Assembly: GCA_017962085.1 (NCBI GenBank)
Contig: JAGCWA010000011.1
Coordinates: forward strand, 58,887 to 122,886
Reading direction: 5' to 3'
Source: Paludibacteraceae bacterium
Lineage (GTDB): Bacteria; Bacteroidota; Bacteroidia; Bacteroidales; Paludibacteraceae
DNA length: 64,000 nucleotides
Part shown: piece by piece, positions 1-9,287 of the stretch
How positions within the stretch are numbered: position 1 is the stretch's first letter
How the letters are laid out: the number at the start of each line of letters is the position of its first letter
Notes under the pieces: generated by a model
Told to the model about the DNA's origin: nothing
What the model saw: only the letters and a program-made list of their open reading frames with translations
The model's database searches: none
Translations under genes and position numbers: made by a program

Positions 1-576
1 AGCAGATGTGTTCCCCTCCCATTGGAGAATGTGGACACGGATCAGATCATACCCGCCCGTTTCCTGAAGGCGACGGACAAAGAGGGGTTCGGTGAGAACC
101 TATTCAGGGATTGGCGCTACGACAAGGAGGGTAACCCTGTCAAGGAGTTCGTGCTGAACGACCCCACCTACAGCGGCTGCGTCCTCGTGGCTGGCAAGAA
201 CTTCGGTAGCGGTAGCAGCCGTGAGCATGCGGCCTGGGCCATCGCCGGATATGGGTTCAGGGTGGTTGTCTCCAGCTTCTTCGCGGACATCCACAAGAAC
301 AATGAGCTGAATAACTTCGTCCTGCCTGTCGTCGTGAGCGAACCTTTCCTGGCCCGCCTCTTCGCCAGCATAGACGAGAACCCAAAGATGGAGGTGAAGG
401 TGGATCTGCCGAACCAGACCATCACCAACCTGGCGACAGGGGAGAGCGAACGGTTCGAGATCAATGCCTACAAGAAAGAGTGCCTCATGAAGGGTTACGA
501 CGATATCGATTACCTATTGAGCAAAAAGAACCTCATAGAGGATTATGAGTCTAAAAGAGATATGACATGGAAATAA
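1..576 (+). CDS. leuD: 3-isopropylmalate dehydratase small subunit (LeuD), 5' end cut by window
   Basis: LeuD is the swivel subunit of isopropylmalate isomerase. With the [4Fe-4S] subunit LeuC it interconverts 2- and 3-isopropylmalate in leucine synthesis in the cytoplasm. The frame is open from base 1 and already reads the conserved N-terminal stretch around [16 protein letters not shown], so only about 10-15 residues are missing. The first possible start inside the window, a TTG at 22, is not the real one. The family substrate loop [12 protein letters not shown] is intact near residue 70. The gene overlaps the next one by 10 nt, which implies one operon; leuC and leuA are expected just left of the window. 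Family and role are certain; only the start is unseen. Confidence 0.96.
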   Translation, partial: SRCVPLPLENVDTDQIIPARFLKATDKEGFGENLFRDWRYDKEGNPVKEFVLNDPTYSGCVLVAGKNFGSGSSREHAAWAIAGYGFRVVVSSFFADIHKNNELNNFVLPVVVSEPFLARLFASIDENPKMEVKVDLPNQTITNLATGESERFEINAYKKECLMKGYDDIDYLLSKKNLIEDYESKRDMTWK

Positions 577-2078
577 TGGACACTACCCTACGTGATGGGG
601 AACAGACATCGGGGGTATCATTCGCCCCCCACGAGAAACTGGGTATCACCCGCATGATGATCGATACCTTAGGGGTGAACCGTGTGGAGGTGGCCTCCGC
701 CAGGGTCTCCGACGGTGAGTCGGACGCGGTGAAGCGTATCGTGGAATGGGCGAAGAAGGCCGGACACCTGCAACGCATAGAGGTGCTCGGTTTCGTGGAT
801 GGCGGCACCTCCCTCCGCTGGATCGAGGAGATGGGCGCCAAGGTGATGAACCTGCTCACCAAGGGTTCGAAGCGTCATGTGGAGAACCAATTGGGGAAGA
901 GCACTCAAGAGCATCTCGCGGATATCCGCGCCATCGTCCTCGACGCACAGGCAAGGGGTATCGAGGTGAACCTCTATCTGGAGGATTGGAGCAACGGCAT
1001 GATCCACTCACGCGAATACGTCTACGAGTATCTGGACGCTATCGCCGACCTACCCATCAAGCGGGTTATGCTGCCGGATACCTTAGGCATCCTCAACCCG
1101 CAGCAGACCTTAACGTTCTGCAAGGATATGTTGGACCGTTACCCGAAGTACCACTTCGACTTCCATGCCCACAACGACTATGACCTCGCCTTGGCGAATG
1201 TATTCGCCGCCGCGTCGGCCGGTATCCAAGGTCTGCATACCACCTTCAACGGATTGGGCGAAAGGGCGGGCAACGCTCCGCTGACCAGCGTCGTGGCGGT
1301 GCTCCATGACCAACTGAAGATCAAGACCTCCATCCGTGAGGATAAGATCTACCAGATGAGCAAGCTGGTGGAGACCTACTCGGGCATCCGCATCCCGAAC
1401 AACAAACCGATCATCGGTGACAATGTCTTCACCCAATGCGCGGGCATCCATGCGGACGGGGACTCGAAGAACCACCTCTACTACAACGACCTGCTGCCGG
1501 AACGTTTCGGACGTGAGCGTGAATATGCCTTGGGCAAGATGTCGGGCAAAGCCAGCATCCGCAAGAACATCGAGGCGTTAGGCATCAGCCTAGACGATGA
1601 CTCGATGACCAAGGTCACGCAACGTATCATCGAGCTGGGCGACAAGAAGCAGATCGTCACGCAGGAGGATCTCCCCTATATCATATCGGACGTGCTCAAA
1701 CACCCTGTGGAGAAGCAGAAGATCCGCATGGTCAACTACTCCCTCTCGCTTACCCATGGCATACGCCCTGTGGCGACCGTGAAGATAGAGATCAACGGGG
1801 AAAGCTACCAGGAGACCGCAGCCGGCGACGGACAGTACAACGCCTTCACTAAGGCGTTATGGAAGATATACACCTCGCTCAAGAAACCGATCCCTGAGTT
1901 GCTGGACTACTCGGTCATCATCCCTCCTGGCGGTAAGACGGACGCCTTGGTCCACACCACCATCACATGGAAGTTCCGTGACCACGTGTTCAAGACCCAC
2001 GGACTGGATGCCGACCAGACAGAGGCGGCCATCCAAGCAACAGAAAAAATGTTAAACTTAATAGAAGAAAAACAATGA
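567..2078 (+). CDS. Alpha-isopropylmalate synthase family protein, second copy (LeuA2/citramalate-synthase-like)
   Basis: This 503-residue enzyme of the DRE-TIM metallolyase family condenses acetyl-CoA with a 2-oxoacid. The N-terminal DTTLRDGEQ motif is at residues 5-13 and the metal-binding HAHND at about 199-203. [14 protein letters not shown] segment follows, and the C-terminal 120 residues look like the LeuA regulatory dimer domain. The start at 567 is forced by an in-frame stop at 552. It sits between leuD and leuB (10-nt and 4-nt overlaps), as in other Bacteroidales leu operons that also carry a standard leuA. Substrate cannot be read from sequence: 2-oxoisovalerate (leucine) or pyruvate (citramalate route to isoleucine) are both possible. 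Confidence 0.88.
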   Translation: MEIMDTTLRDGEQTSGVSFAPHEKLGITRMMIDTLGVNRVEVASARVSDGESDAVKRIVEWAKKAGHLQRIEVLGFVDGGTSLRWIEEMGAKVMNLLTKGSKRHVENQLGKSTQEHLADIRAIVLDAQARGIEVNLYLEDWSNGMIHSREYVYEYLDAIADLPIKRVMLPDTLGILNPQQTLTFCKDMLDRYPKYHFDFHAHNDYDLALANVFAAASAGIQGLHTTFNGLGERAGNAPLTSVVAVLHDQLKIKTSIREDKIYQMSKLVETYSGIRIPNNKPIIGDNVFTQCAGIHADGDSKNHLYYNDLLPERFGREREYALGKMSGKASIRKNIEALGISLDDDSMTKVTQRIIELGDKKQIVTQEDLPYIISDVLKHPVEKQKIRMVNYSLSLTHGIRPVATVKIEINGESYQETAAGDGQYNAFTKALWKIYTSLKKPIPELLDYSVIIPPGGKTDALVHTTITWKFRDHVFKTHGLDADQTEAAIQATEKMLNLIEEKQ

Positions 2079-3142
2079 AACTGAATTTAGCCATATTACC
2101 TGGAGACGGCATCGGACCTGAGGTGGTCTCCGTTGCCCTGAATGTAGTGAAGAAAGTGTGCGAGCGCTTCGGACACTCGCTGACATACGACTCCGCTTTG
2201 GTCGGTGCCTGCGCCATCGACGCTTGCGGTGACCCTTATCCTGAGGATACCCACGCACTCTGCATGAAGGCGGATGCTGTGCTCTTCGGCGCAGTGGGCG
2301 ACCCTCGCTTCGACAATGACCCTACCTCCAAGGTGCGCCCTGAGCAGGGACTGCTCGCCATGCGTAAACAGTTGGGACTCTACGCCAACCTGCGTCCGGT
2401 GGAGACCTACCCTTCGCTCGTCGGCCAATCTCCCCTCAAGGAGGAGGTGGTGAGCGGTGCGGACTTCCTCTGCATCCGTGAGCTGACTGGCGGTATGTAC
2501 TTCGGTGAGAAGGGAAGGAAGGAGAATGGCACGGTGGCCTACGATACCTGCATCTACAGCACGGAGGAGATCCGCCGCATCCTCAAGCTCGCCTTCGAAT
2601 ACGCTATGCGGAGACGCAAACACCTGACGGTCGTGGACAAAGCGAACGTCCTGGAGTCTTCCCGCCTATGGAGAGAGGTGGCTCAATCCATGGAGAAGGA
2701 TTACCCTGAGGTGAAGACCGATTATATGTTCGTGGACAATGCCGCCATGCAGTTGGTGCGTTGCCCGAAGTTCTTCGACGTCATGGTGACGGAGAATACC
2801 TTCGGCGACATCCTCACCGACGAGGCGAGCGTCATCGCAGGCTCCATGGGCCTTCTCGCCTCCGCCAGCATCGGCACGCACACCAGCCTCTTCGAACCAA
2901 TCCACGGCAGCTACCCTCAGGCGGCTGGCAAGGACATCGCGAACCCATTGGCGGCTGTGCTTTCCGCCGCAATGATGTTCGAATACGCCTTCAACGCCAA
3001 GGAGGAGGGCGCTACTATCCGTCGCGCGGTGGCGGCTTCCCTCGAAGCGGGTATCGTCACGGAAGACCTCGCCGCCAAGGGCGCGAAAGCCTACAAGACC
3101 AGCGAGGTCGGGAAGTGGTTATGTGATTATATTGGTCGATAA
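2075..3142 (+). CDS. leuB: 3-isopropylmalate dehydrogenase
   Basis: LeuB oxidises and decarboxylates 3-isopropylmalate to 2-oxoisocaproate with NAD+, the third step of leucine synthesis. The 355-residue length is normal for the family. Visible signatures are the N-terminal [10 protein letters not shown], the substrate-binding arginine region ([10 protein letters not shown]), [10 protein letters not shown], the catalytic lysine/aspartate segment [11 protein letters not shown], and the NAD-binding tail around [19 protein letters not shown]. The start ATG overlaps the stop of the upstream synthase (ATGA), so translation is likely coupled. It is the last recognisable leucine gene of the operon. 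Confidence 0.97.
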   Translation: MKLNLAILPGDGIGPEVVSVALNVVKKVCERFGHSLTYDSALVGACAIDACGDPYPEDTHALCMKADAVLFGAVGDPRFDNDPTSKVRPEQGLLAMRKQLGLYANLRPVETYPSLVGQSPLKEEVVSGADFLCIRELTGGMYFGEKGRKENGTVAYDTCIYSTEEIRRILKLAFEYAMRRRKHLTVVDKANVLESSRLWREVAQSMEKDYPEVKTDYMFVDNAAMQLVRCPKFFDVMVTENTFGDILTDEASVIAGSMGLLASASIGTHTSLFEPIHGSYPQAAGKDIANPLAAVLSAAMMFEYAFNAKEEGATIRRAVAASLEAGIVTEDLAAKGAKAYKTSEVGKWLCDYIGR

Positions 3143-3167
3143 AATCAATCATAGCATTGGATTTAAA

Positions 3168-3470
3168 ATGGATTATAAGGTTAACATACAGGCACTTGCG
3201 GACTATATCCGCCACCACGACGTGGCCTATCAGGACAATAAGGGATATTATAACATCTCTTACGGAGAGGATGACGGATGCGCCATCTTCTTCGCGAGCA
3301 AGATCTCCTCGATGAAGGAGGTGACGGTCGTCGATCGGAACGATATGCTCTCCACTCCTTATCGTCGCTTGGCGGAAAGTGCGGCGCCCAATGACCTGCT
3401 GATCCTAGCGGAACCCTTCCTCTTCCGGTTTTCGGAGGAGGAAGCCCGCCACTTCCTCATAGGTGGATGA
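3168..3470 (+). CDS. Small conserved-looking protein of unknown function after leuB
   Basis: A protein of about 100 residues whose function I do not recognise. I chose the ATG at 3168 (MDYKVNIQALADYI); the frame is open further up to 3123, but that would overlap the end of leuB and add an unlikely N-terminus. It has no signal peptide or membrane segment and is acidic and soluble. The C-terminal half reads like a compact alpha/beta protein with many acidic residues in the last helix (FSEEEARHF). It follows leuB by 25 nt in the same direction and ends just before a strong bidirectional terminator, so it is probably co-transcribed with the leu genes. Confidence 0.7.
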   Translation: MDYKVNIQALADYIRHHDVAYQDNKGYYNISYGEDDGCAIFFASKISSMKEVTVVDRNDMLSTPYRRLAESAAPNDLLILAEPFLFRFSEEEARHFLIGG

Positions 3471-3508
3471 ATTAGAATACCAATTATTCTTAAATTCAAC
3501 CGCTCATC

Positions 3509-3558
3509 AAAAAAGGGCGGCGCCATCACGGATGTGAGGGCGCCGCCCGATGTTTTTT
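3509..3558. terminator. Bidirectional intrinsic terminator between convergent genes
   Basis: A perfect 10-bp stem GGGCGGCGCC / GGCGCCGCCC (3515-3524 and 3539-3548) has a 14-nt loop. It is preceded by six A and followed by six T, so it can stop transcription from both the leu operon (+) and the RNase G gene (-). Confidence 0.93.
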
Positions 3559-3585
3559 CAGAGCTGCGACTACGGGATGACGAAG

Positions 3586-5184
3586 TTAATCCTCTTCGCT
3601 CTCGTGAATCGTTTCAGACTCTTCTGTCAAGTCCACCTCGTTGCCTTTCTCGTCGTAGAACTGATATTGAAGGAACGCGAAGTTTTGTGACGGAATCAAC
3701 TTGAAGGAGCAATGGTACTTTCGGCTCCATTTAGACTTCAGTGTGAAGAATGGGAGTCCTTTGTTGATATAAGCCGCCACGTAAGGGTGGACATAAAGTT
3801 TAAAACTCCTTACTTGTAAGATATTTACAAGATAATCTATCTTACTCTCCAATGTGTCCACGAATAAGATAGAGGGTTGGGAAACACCTTTTCCCATGCA
3901 CGTCGGACATACTTCCTCCGTGTTGATGTGCATCTCAGGACGCACTCGTTGACGTGTGATCTGCATCAGGCCGAACTTACTGAGTTGCAAGATGTTGTGT
4001 CTTGCTCGGTCATTCTGCATGTTCGCCTTCATTCTGTCGTAGAGGGCTTGCCGGTTTTCCGCCTTGGTCATATCGATGAAGTCGACCACGATGATACCAC
4101 CCAAGTCGCGCAGTCTCAGCTGTCTGGCCAATTCGTCGGCTGCGGCCAGGTTCACCTCGATGGCGTTCGCCTCTTGGTCGTTGCCGGCTTTGGACTTGTT
4201 ACCGCTGTTGACGTCCACGACGTGCATCGCTTCGGTCTTTTCGATGATGAGGTAAGCCCCGTTCTTGAAGGAGACGATCCTTCCGAAGAGCGACTTCAGT
4301 TGTTTGGTGACGGAGAAATGGTCGAAGATAGGGGTGTCGCCCGTGTAGAGCTTGACGATGTTCCTCTTCTCCGGAGCTATTTCGCTCACGTACTCCAGCA
4401 CCTCGTTGTAGACAACCTTGTCGTTTACGTGAATGCTTTCGAACGAAGGGTTGAAGATGTCGCGGAGGATGGCGACGGTGCGTCCGAACTCCTCGTGGAT
4501 CAGTTTAGGCAGTTTGCCCTCGCTGCTCATCTTCGCCACGCTGGCCTCCCAGCGTTGTACGAGCGTTTGTATCTCCGCGTTCACGTCTTCCACCGACTTG
4601 CCCTCCGCCACGGTACGTACGATGACGCCGAAGTTTTTAGGCTTCACGCTTCTGACGATTTGCTTGATACGGTTCCGCTCCTCGTTCGATTTGATTTTTT
4701 GGGAGACGAACACTCTGTCCGCTCCTGGAATAAGTACCAGAAACCTTCCTGCGATGGATATCTCCGCCGTCAGTCTCGGTCCTTTCGTGGAGATCGGTTC
4801 CTTGGCGATCTGCACCAGCACCTCCTGCCCTTGGGTGAGCAAGTCCGTGATCTGGCCGCCTTTTTGGATCTCCTTCTGGATCTGATAACGAGAGAGGGTG
4901 AGTCCCTTCTTCTTGCCGCTCAGGGCATCCTTCATGAACGAATTCAGTGTAAGGAAATGAGGCCCTAAGTCTTGGTAGTGGAGGAACGCTCCCTTCTCGT
5001 AGCCCACGTCAACGAATGCCGCATTGAGTCCTGGCATCAGTTTCTTCACCTTGGCGAGGTAAATGTCGCCAACGGAGAATTTGCTGTCCCGCCTATCCTT
5101 GTTCACTTCAACCAGCTTTTTGTCGTCCAGTTGAGCGATGGATATTTCCGATGCTTGAACATCAATTACTAATTCGCTACTCAT
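3586..5184 (-). CDS. rng: Ribonuclease E/G family endoribonuclease (RNase G)
   Basis: This 532-residue single-strand-specific endoribonuclease acts in rRNA 5' maturation and mRNA decay. The N-terminal S1 RNA-binding domain spans about residues 38-125 (VGDIYLAKVKKLMPGLNAAFVDVG). The RNase H-like/5' sensor part follows. The catalytic acidic motif VVDFIDM lies at about 366-371, and the CPTCMGKG zinc-link near residue 426 is used by the family for dimerisation. It lacks the long disordered C-terminus of RNase E, so G-type is the better call. It is the third gene in minus-strand order after HU and the bS22-like gene, but a terminator separates it from them. Confidence 0.94.
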   Translation of the reverse strand: MSSELVIDVQASEISIAQLDDKKLVEVNKDRRDSKFSVGDIYLAKVKKLMPGLNAAFVDVGYEKGAFLHYQDLGPHFLTLNSFMKDALSGKKKGLTLSRYQIQKEIQKGGQITDLLTQGQEVLVQIAKEPISTKGPRLTAEISIAGRFLVLIPGADRVFVSQKIKSNEERNRIKQIVRSVKPKNFGVIVRTVAEGKSVEDVNAEIQTLVQRWEASVAKMSSEGKLPKLIHEEFGRTVAILRDIFNPSFESIHVNDKVVYNEVLEYVSEIAPEKRNIVKLYTGDTPIFDHFSVTKQLKSLFGRIVSFKNGAYLIIEKTEAMHVVDVNSGNKSKAGNDQEANAIEVNLAAADELARQLRLRDLGGIIVVDFIDMTKAENRQALYDRMKANMQNDRARHNILQLSKFGLMQITRQRVRPEMHINTEEVCPTCMGKGVSQPSILFVDTLESKIDYLVNILQVRSFKLYVHPYVAAYINKGLPFFTLKSKWSRKYHCSFKLIPSQNFAFLQYQFYDEKGNEVDLTEESETIHESEED

Positions 5185-5205
5185 AACATAAAATTTTTTA
5201 AAACA

Positions 5206-5246
5206 TAAAAAAGAACAAACTCAAGTTTGCCTCAAGTTTGTTCTTT
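5206..5246 (-). terminator. Intrinsic terminator of the HU/bS22-like unit
   Basis: Inverted repeat AAAGAACAAACT (5210-5221) and AAGTTTGTTCTTT (5234-5246), followed on the minus strand by a T-run (5207-5212). It lies between the bS22-like gene and rng and should end transcripts coming from HU. Confidence 0.8.
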
Positions 5247-5271
5247 CGTCTCTTTTCGCAACTAAAGACCG

Positions 5272-5361
5272 TTATTTCTTCTTATGACGATTCTTCTTCA
5301 GTCTCTTCTTGCGTTTGTGAGTGGACATTTTATGTCTCTTTCTCTTCTTTCCGCTTGGCAT
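5272..5361 (-). CDS. 29-residue bS22-like (AURKAIP1/COX24-domain) small ribosomal protein
   Basis: The minus strand encodes a 29-residue protein, MPSGKKRKRHKM at the start and KKNRHKKK at the end, then TAA. More than half of the residues are Lys, Arg or His. This matches the tiny AURKAIP1/COX24-domain protein annotated across Bacteroidota, thought to be a bS22-type 30S ribosome component. It sits 36 nt downstream of HU on the same strand and is followed by a good terminator, so the two share a transcript. It falls below common ORF length cut-offs. Identity is from memory of the family; the ribosomal role is inferred. Confidence 0.88.
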   Translation of the reverse strand: MPSGKKRKRHKMSTHKRKKRLKKNRHKKK

Positions 5362-5396
5362 AGTTGTTAAAAATTTAAATTACTAATTATTATGAT

Positions 5397-5699
5397 TTAT
5401 TTCTTCTTTCCGTCCTTAACAGCTGTCTTCTTCACATCGTTCATGAAGGTCTTAGCTGGCTTGAATGCTGGGATATTGTGCGCTGGGATAATGATGGAAG
5501 TCTTCTTTGAGATGTTTCTTGCTGTCTTCTCAGCCCTGGCTTTCACAATAAAAGAGCCGAACCCTCTCAAATATACATCCTCACTCTTGGATAAGGATCT
5601 CTTCACTTCACGCATGAAAGATTCCACCACTTTCAAAACATCTTCTCTTTCAATTCCTGTTGTCCTTGAAATCTCGTTAACGATATCTGCTTTAGTCAT
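5397..5699 (-). CDS. HU/IHF family histone-like DNA-binding protein
   Basis: A 100-residue nucleoid protein that bends DNA as a dimer. I start it at the ATG at 5699 (MTKADIVNEISRTTG), the canonical HU N-terminus; the frame stays open upstream but reads non-homologous sequence through the promoter. The body has the HU dimer core (VESFMREVKRSLSKSEDVYLRGFGSF) and the arm region ending in IPAFKPAKTF. It then has a lysine-rich tail (KKTAVKDGKKK) a little longer than in E. coli HU. A -7 element lies about 50 nt upstream. Confidence 0.93.
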   Translation of the reverse strand: MTKADIVNEISRTTGIEREDVLKVVESFMREVKRSLSKSEDVYLRGFGSFIVKARAEKTARNISKKTSIIIPAHNIPAFKPAKTFMNDVKKTAVKDGKKK

Positions 5700-5748
5700 C
5701 TCAAATACTTTGTTTATAATAACGTACTTAATCTTAAATTTCGGTCTG

Positions 5749-5756
5749 CAAATATA
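5749..5756 (-). promoter_or_regulatory. Bacteroidota -7 promoter element of HU
   Basis: TATATTTG on the minus strand (consensus TAnnTTTG) 50 nt before the HU start; the upstream DNA is T-rich but I see no clear TTTG at -33. Confidence 0.6.
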
Positions 5757-6035
5757 CTCATTTTCACTGATTAAAAAAAACATAACGTTATTTTTTTCTT
5801 CGTAATGTTCCAACCTTCTTTTTTTATCGTCTAATCCGCGTATCTGTCAATGCCCTGATATGTCTGCGGAAGGTTGTGCCGACCAACTCATTTCCCCCTC
5901 TTCCGCCGTGTTCCATCCTGCTTTTTTCGCTGTGGAATCGCCCTTCTGTTTTTGGGATGTGAGGACAAATATACCCTTTTAAGTATACAAGGAATAAAAA
6001 AAAGAGTAAATTCGCGAACATGAATAGGTCAATGT

Positions 6036-7154
6036 ATGTCAATGATTGAAATAAAAAGAGTCGAAAGCAAGAAGGATCTGAAGACCTTCATCCGTTTCCC
6101 CGAAACGTTGTACAAAGGTAATGCATATTGGGTGCCCCCTTTGGAATTCGACGAGATGAACGTGCTGCGCAAGGACGTGAACCCCGCCTTTGACCATTGC
6201 GAGGCGGAGTATTGGCTGGCCTACAAGGACGGTGTGCTGGCGGGTAGAGTGGCCGGCATCATCAACAAGGTGGCCAACGAGAAATGGGGCGACAAGGTCC
6301 GTTTCGGATGGCTGGACTTCATCGAGGACATCGATGTGCTCCGCGCCTTGATCGACAAGGTCATCGAGTGGGGCCTTTCGAAGGGCATGAAGACAATCCA
6401 GGGCCCGCTCGGTTTTAATGACATGGATAAGGAGGGCCTTCTGGTCGAAGGGTTCGACAAGATGCCTACCATCGCGAACATATATAATTACCCGTACTAT
6501 CCTGCCATGCTGGAGCAATTGGGTTTCAACAAGGATGAGGATTGGGTGCAGTACCGTATCAAGGTGGCGGAGATTCCGGAGAAGGTGAAGATCGTCAGCG
6601 AGGGTATCGCCCAAAGGTACAATGTGAGGGCGGTCTTCTTCGACAAGAAGAAGGATCTGAAGAAATATGGGAAGTCCATGTTCCATGTGCTGAACGAGGC
6701 CTTCAAGGATTTATATGGCTACGCGACACTTTCGGAGAAGGAGATCGAATCGCTGATCAAGACCTATTTCAGCTTCGTCGACCCTAAATATGTATGCTTC
6801 GTGTTGGACGAGCACGACGACGTGGTGGCCTTCGGTGTGAGCATACCGACTTTGTCGAAGGCGTTCCAGAAGGCGAAAGGCAAGGTGCTGCCGTTTGGTT
6901 TCGTCCACATCCTCAAGGCGTTGCGGGGGAATGACACCATCGATTTGTACCTGAACGGAGTACATCCCGATTGGCAGAAACGTGGTATCCATGCGCTATA
7001 TTACACGAAGATGACCCAGGCATATATCGACAACGGATTCAAATATGCCATCACAAACCCTCAGTTGGAAAGCAACACCAATGCGGTGCGTATCTGGCGC
7101 AATTATGAGCAGGAGCCGTACATCCGCCGTCGTTGCTATTCGAAGGGTATTTAG
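6036..7154 (+). CDS. GNAT-fold acetyltransferase-like protein (YghO-like)
   Basis: A 372-residue soluble protein with the layout of the YghO-like GNAT family. The N-terminal half reads like a degenerate acyltransferase domain (FIRFPETLYKGNAYWVPPL, then LAYKDGVLAGRVAGIIN as the first GNAT beta-hairpin). The C-terminal half looks like a second one, with HPDWQKRGIHALYY as the acetyl-CoA-binding loop and NPQLESNTNAVRIWRNYE near the end. Substrate is unknown. The start is ATG 6036, with a second ATG two codons later equally possible. It is a single gene between HU (divergent) and the thioesterase, with a 222-nt upstream region that holds no other gene I can support. Confidence 0.82.
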   Translation: MSMIEIKRVESKKDLKTFIRFPETLYKGNAYWVPPLEFDEMNVLRKDVNPAFDHCEAEYWLAYKDGVLAGRVAGIINKVANEKWGDKVRFGWLDFIEDIDVLRALIDKVIEWGLSKGMKTIQGPLGFNDMDKEGLLVEGFDKMPTIANIYNYPYYPAMLEQLGFNKDEDWVQYRIKVAEIPEKVKIVSEGIAQRYNVRAVFFDKKKDLKKYGKSMFHVLNEAFKDLYGYATLSEKEIESLIKTYFSFVDPKYVCFVLDEHDDVVAFGVSIPTLSKAFQKAKGKVLPFGFVHILKALRGNDTIDLYLNGVHPDWQKRGIHALYYTKMTQAYIDNGFKYAITNPQLESNTNAVRIWRNYEQEPYIRRRCYSKGI

Positions 7155-7279
7155 TGTGTCGAACACGTGGTCGCCGGCTTGTCGGCCGGCTGTGCGGAAC
7201 GGTTGCGGAACCTATCATTGGCTTCGCCTCCGGGTAGGAAGATATATTAGTTAGAAAACACCTAATTTTTTATTTATTT

Positions 7280-7672
7280 ATGGATTATACGGAAGGTGCA
7301 TTGTCTGCGCTGAAGAACGATAAATTTGTGCAGTACATCGGCGTGGAGTTGCTGAGTGCGTCGGAAGGCCATGCGACGGGCAGGATGGTGATTCAGGATT
7401 TCCACCTGAACGGGGTCGGTTCCGTACAGGGCGGCGCGCTCTATACCTTGGCGGATTATGTGGTGGCGGCCGCGGCGAATTCCCGCGGGAAGACGGCGGT
7501 CTCGTTGGATGGTCACATCGACTATATCAAGGCGGTCTCTTCCGGTGTCCTCACCGTGGAGGCGAAGGAGATCTCCCTCAAACGCACGATAGCCATCTAC
7601 ATGGCGGAAATCAGGAACGAGGAGGGCGCATTGGTCGCCTCCTATCAGGCTAAAATGTTCAGAAAGGATTAA
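7280..7672 (+). CDS. Hotdog-fold thioesterase (PaaI family)
   Basis: This 130-residue hotdog-fold protein is of the PaaI/4HBT type and hydrolyses acyl-CoA thioesters. The characteristic central helix region NGVGSVQGGALYTLADYVVAAAAN (residues about 49-72) carries the family G-x-x-x-GG-x-x-x-x-LAD pattern. It continues into the strand VSLDGHIDYIKAV and the final strand YQAKMFRKD. It starts at ATG 7280 and ends 2 nt before the next lipoprotein gene, suggesting co-transcription with the following genes up to recO. Its actual acyl-CoA substrate is not deducible. Confidence 0.88.
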   Translation: MDYTEGALSALKNDKFVQYIGVELLSASEGHATGRMVIQDFHLNGVGSVQGGALYTLADYVVAAAANSRGKTAVSLDGHIDYIKAVSSGVLTVEAKEISLKRTIAIYMAEIRNEEGALVASYQAKMFRKD

Positions 7673-7674
7673 GG

Positions 7675-8406
7675 ATGAGGCTTTCCCGGTACATATTACT
7701 GCTTTTGCTCTTCCCGCTCTTCTTGGGGGGATGCGACTTCATATTCGGCAGCGTAACCGCCGATACGGAACTCGCGCCAGACGAGCCGTTGACCGAACCG
7801 AACGGACATCACCGCGCAAGGCATCGCTGGAGCCAAATCTATTCCCTGAAGAAAAGCAGATTCCTGCGCGACCCGAATAAGTTGCACATCGCGGCGGGCA
7901 AGGAGATGGGGCTCAATCCTCCTTACCGGAAGAACGCGGACTTCCTCGCCGAAAGGGACTCCTTGCTGGAATGCGGGGCGCTGGTCTATGTGCCGGACTC
8001 CACCTACTACGTGAAAAAAACAGCCAAATACTCGTACCCGTACCTGACGCCTGAGGCGTTCAAGGTGCTGAACGAGCTGTCCGAGCGTTTCCAACAGAAA
8101 CTGAAGGAGAAGAAACAACCCGCCTATTCGCTCTACTTGACTTCCGCACTGCGCACGGAGGAGAGCCAGAAGCGCCTACGCAAGGGCAACAAGAACGCCA
8201 CGAGGGACACCACCAGCCACCTCTATGGCGCATCCTTCGACATCTCCTACTGGGAGTTCCTCCGCAACTCGAACAGACGGGCATATAGCTACAAGCATAT
8301 CCAAAACATACTCACCAAGACGGTGAGCGAAATGAGGAACGAAAACAAGTTCCTCGTCATCAAGGAGAACGGTCAGTTCTGCTTCCATATCACTGTGGTT
8401 CAATAG
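7675..8406 (+). CDS. DUF5715 lipoprotein, M15 peptidase-like
   Basis: This is a 243-residue lipoprotein. The signal peptide ends at lipobox LGGC (Cys20), so it should be anchored in the envelope. The C-terminal 100 residues resemble M15 D-Ala-D-Ala/endopeptidase folds: SALRT (Arg160), then SHLYGASFDI with His182 and Asp189 in H-x6-D spacing, and a final His238 in CFHITVV. These are the zinc-ligand positions of M15. It matches the DUF5715 family seen in Bacteroidales. A role in trimming peptidoglycan peptides is inferred, not shown. It lies 2 nt after the thioesterase and 16 nt before recO. Confidence 0.83.
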   Translation: MRLSRYILLLLLFPLFLGGCDFIFGSVTADTELAPDEPLTEPNGHHRARHRWSQIYSLKKSRFLRDPNKLHIAAGKEMGLNPPYRKNADFLAERDSLLECGALVYVPDSTYYVKKTAKYSYPYLTPEAFKVLNELSERFQQKLKEKKQPAYSLYLTSALRTEESQKRLRKGNKNATRDTTSHLYGASFDISYWEFLRNSNRRAYSYKHIQNILTKTVSEMRNENKFLVIKENGQFCFHITVVQ

Positions 8407-8422
8407 AATAGGAGGAACGGTC

Positions 8423-9148
8423 ATGTTCGTCAAGACGGATGCCATCGTTTTAAGCCATAAGAAGGTGAGGGACAACGCGGCCCTGCTCACCCTCTATACG
8501 GAGGAGTTGGGTAGAGCCTCCTTCCTGCTCTACGGGGCGGGAAGCAAACGGGGCGGGAAGTGCTACTCCCTGCTCCAGCCGCTTTCGCTCCTCTCTGTGG
8601 AGGCGACCCTCAAGAACGGGCAGGAGCTGAACGTGATCAAGGAGTTGAAATGCCTGCACCCCTTGCTCGACGCTATGACCAACCCCTACAAGAGCAGTAT
8701 CCTCTTCTTCTTGGCGGAGATGCTGACGAACGTGTTGCGCACCAGCGAGTCGGACAAGCTTCTTTTCCGCTTCCTCAAGGAGTCCGTGCTATGCCTGGAC
8801 GGGATGGAACGGGGCGTATATAACTTCCACATCGCCTTCCTCGTCCGCTTATCTTCCCTCCTAGGCTTCTGCCCCGACGTGTGTGACTTGGCGGACGCCC
8901 GCTATTTTGACCTTAGGCAGGCCGAATATACCGACCAGCGACCACCCCACAAGGAGTTCGTCGCCGACAGGGAGGCGCAGTTCCTGCGTTTGCTCTGCAG
9001 AATGAACTATAGGAATCTTTCCTGCTTCCGTTTCTCGAAAGAGGAAAGGAACGAGTTGTTGGACTATATCATCGATTATTATCGTATTCATCTGCAAGAT
9101 TTCAGGGACCTTAAAACATTGGATGTGCTGCGGGAGATATTCGACTGA
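8423..9148 (+). CDS. recO: DNA repair protein RecO
   Basis: RecO anneals single strands and, with RecR/RecF, loads RecA on SSB-coated DNA. The 241-residue length fits the Bacteroidales form. The N-terminal OB-fold starts FVKTDAIVLSHKKVRDNAALLTLYTEELGR, including the family's typical Y-T-x-E-x-G-R segment. The helical middle domain follows (LLFRFLKESVLCLD, LLGFCPDVCDLAD). The zinc-finger cysteines of longer RecO proteins are largely missing, which is usual in this phylum. It is the last gene of the 7.3-9.1 kb run. Confidence 0.92.
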   Translation: MFVKTDAIVLSHKKVRDNAALLTLYTEELGRASFLLYGAGSKRGGKCYSLLQPLSLLSVEATLKNGQELNVIKELKCLHPLLDAMTNPYKSSILFFLAEMLTNVLRTSESDKLLFRFLKESVLCLDGMERGVYNFHIAFLVRLSSLLGFCPDVCDLADARYFDLRQAEYTDQRPPHKEFVADREAQFLRLLCRMNYRNLSCFRFSKEERNELLDYIIDYYRIHLQDFRDLKTLDVLREIFD

Positions 9149-9223
9149 ATTTGTTGAGGAAGAATCAATCGGATTGTGTGTGGTCAACGTTTTGCCATAA
9201 AATTAGACAATAGTATAAGGATA

Positions 9224-9255
9224 TTTGTGCATATTACATTCGTGTGCTATCTTTG
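9224..9255 (+). promoter_or_regulatory. Bacteroidota promoter of the 9.3-kb outer-membrane protein gene
   Basis: TTTG (9224-9227), 20-nt spacer, TATCTTTG (9248-9255): a full match to the -33/-7 pattern, 32 nt before the start codon. Confidence 0.85.
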
Positions 9256-9287
9256 CGAAAAATATTAATCAATCAAAAAGGTAAGTT

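Noticed and set aside
3877-4968. 363-codon plus-strand open frame
   Set aside because: It runs antisense through the RNase G gene, has no family resemblance and arises from GC-biased codon use on the other strand.
5824-6042. 72-codon minus-strand open frame in the HU-acetyltransferase gap
   Set aside because: No promoter or homologous look, and a low-complexity basic end; it probably arises by chance in the leader region.
7173-7190. GCCGGC/GCCGGC hairpin after the acetyltransferase gene
   Set aside because: Short stem and no T-run on either strand, so not supported as a terminator.
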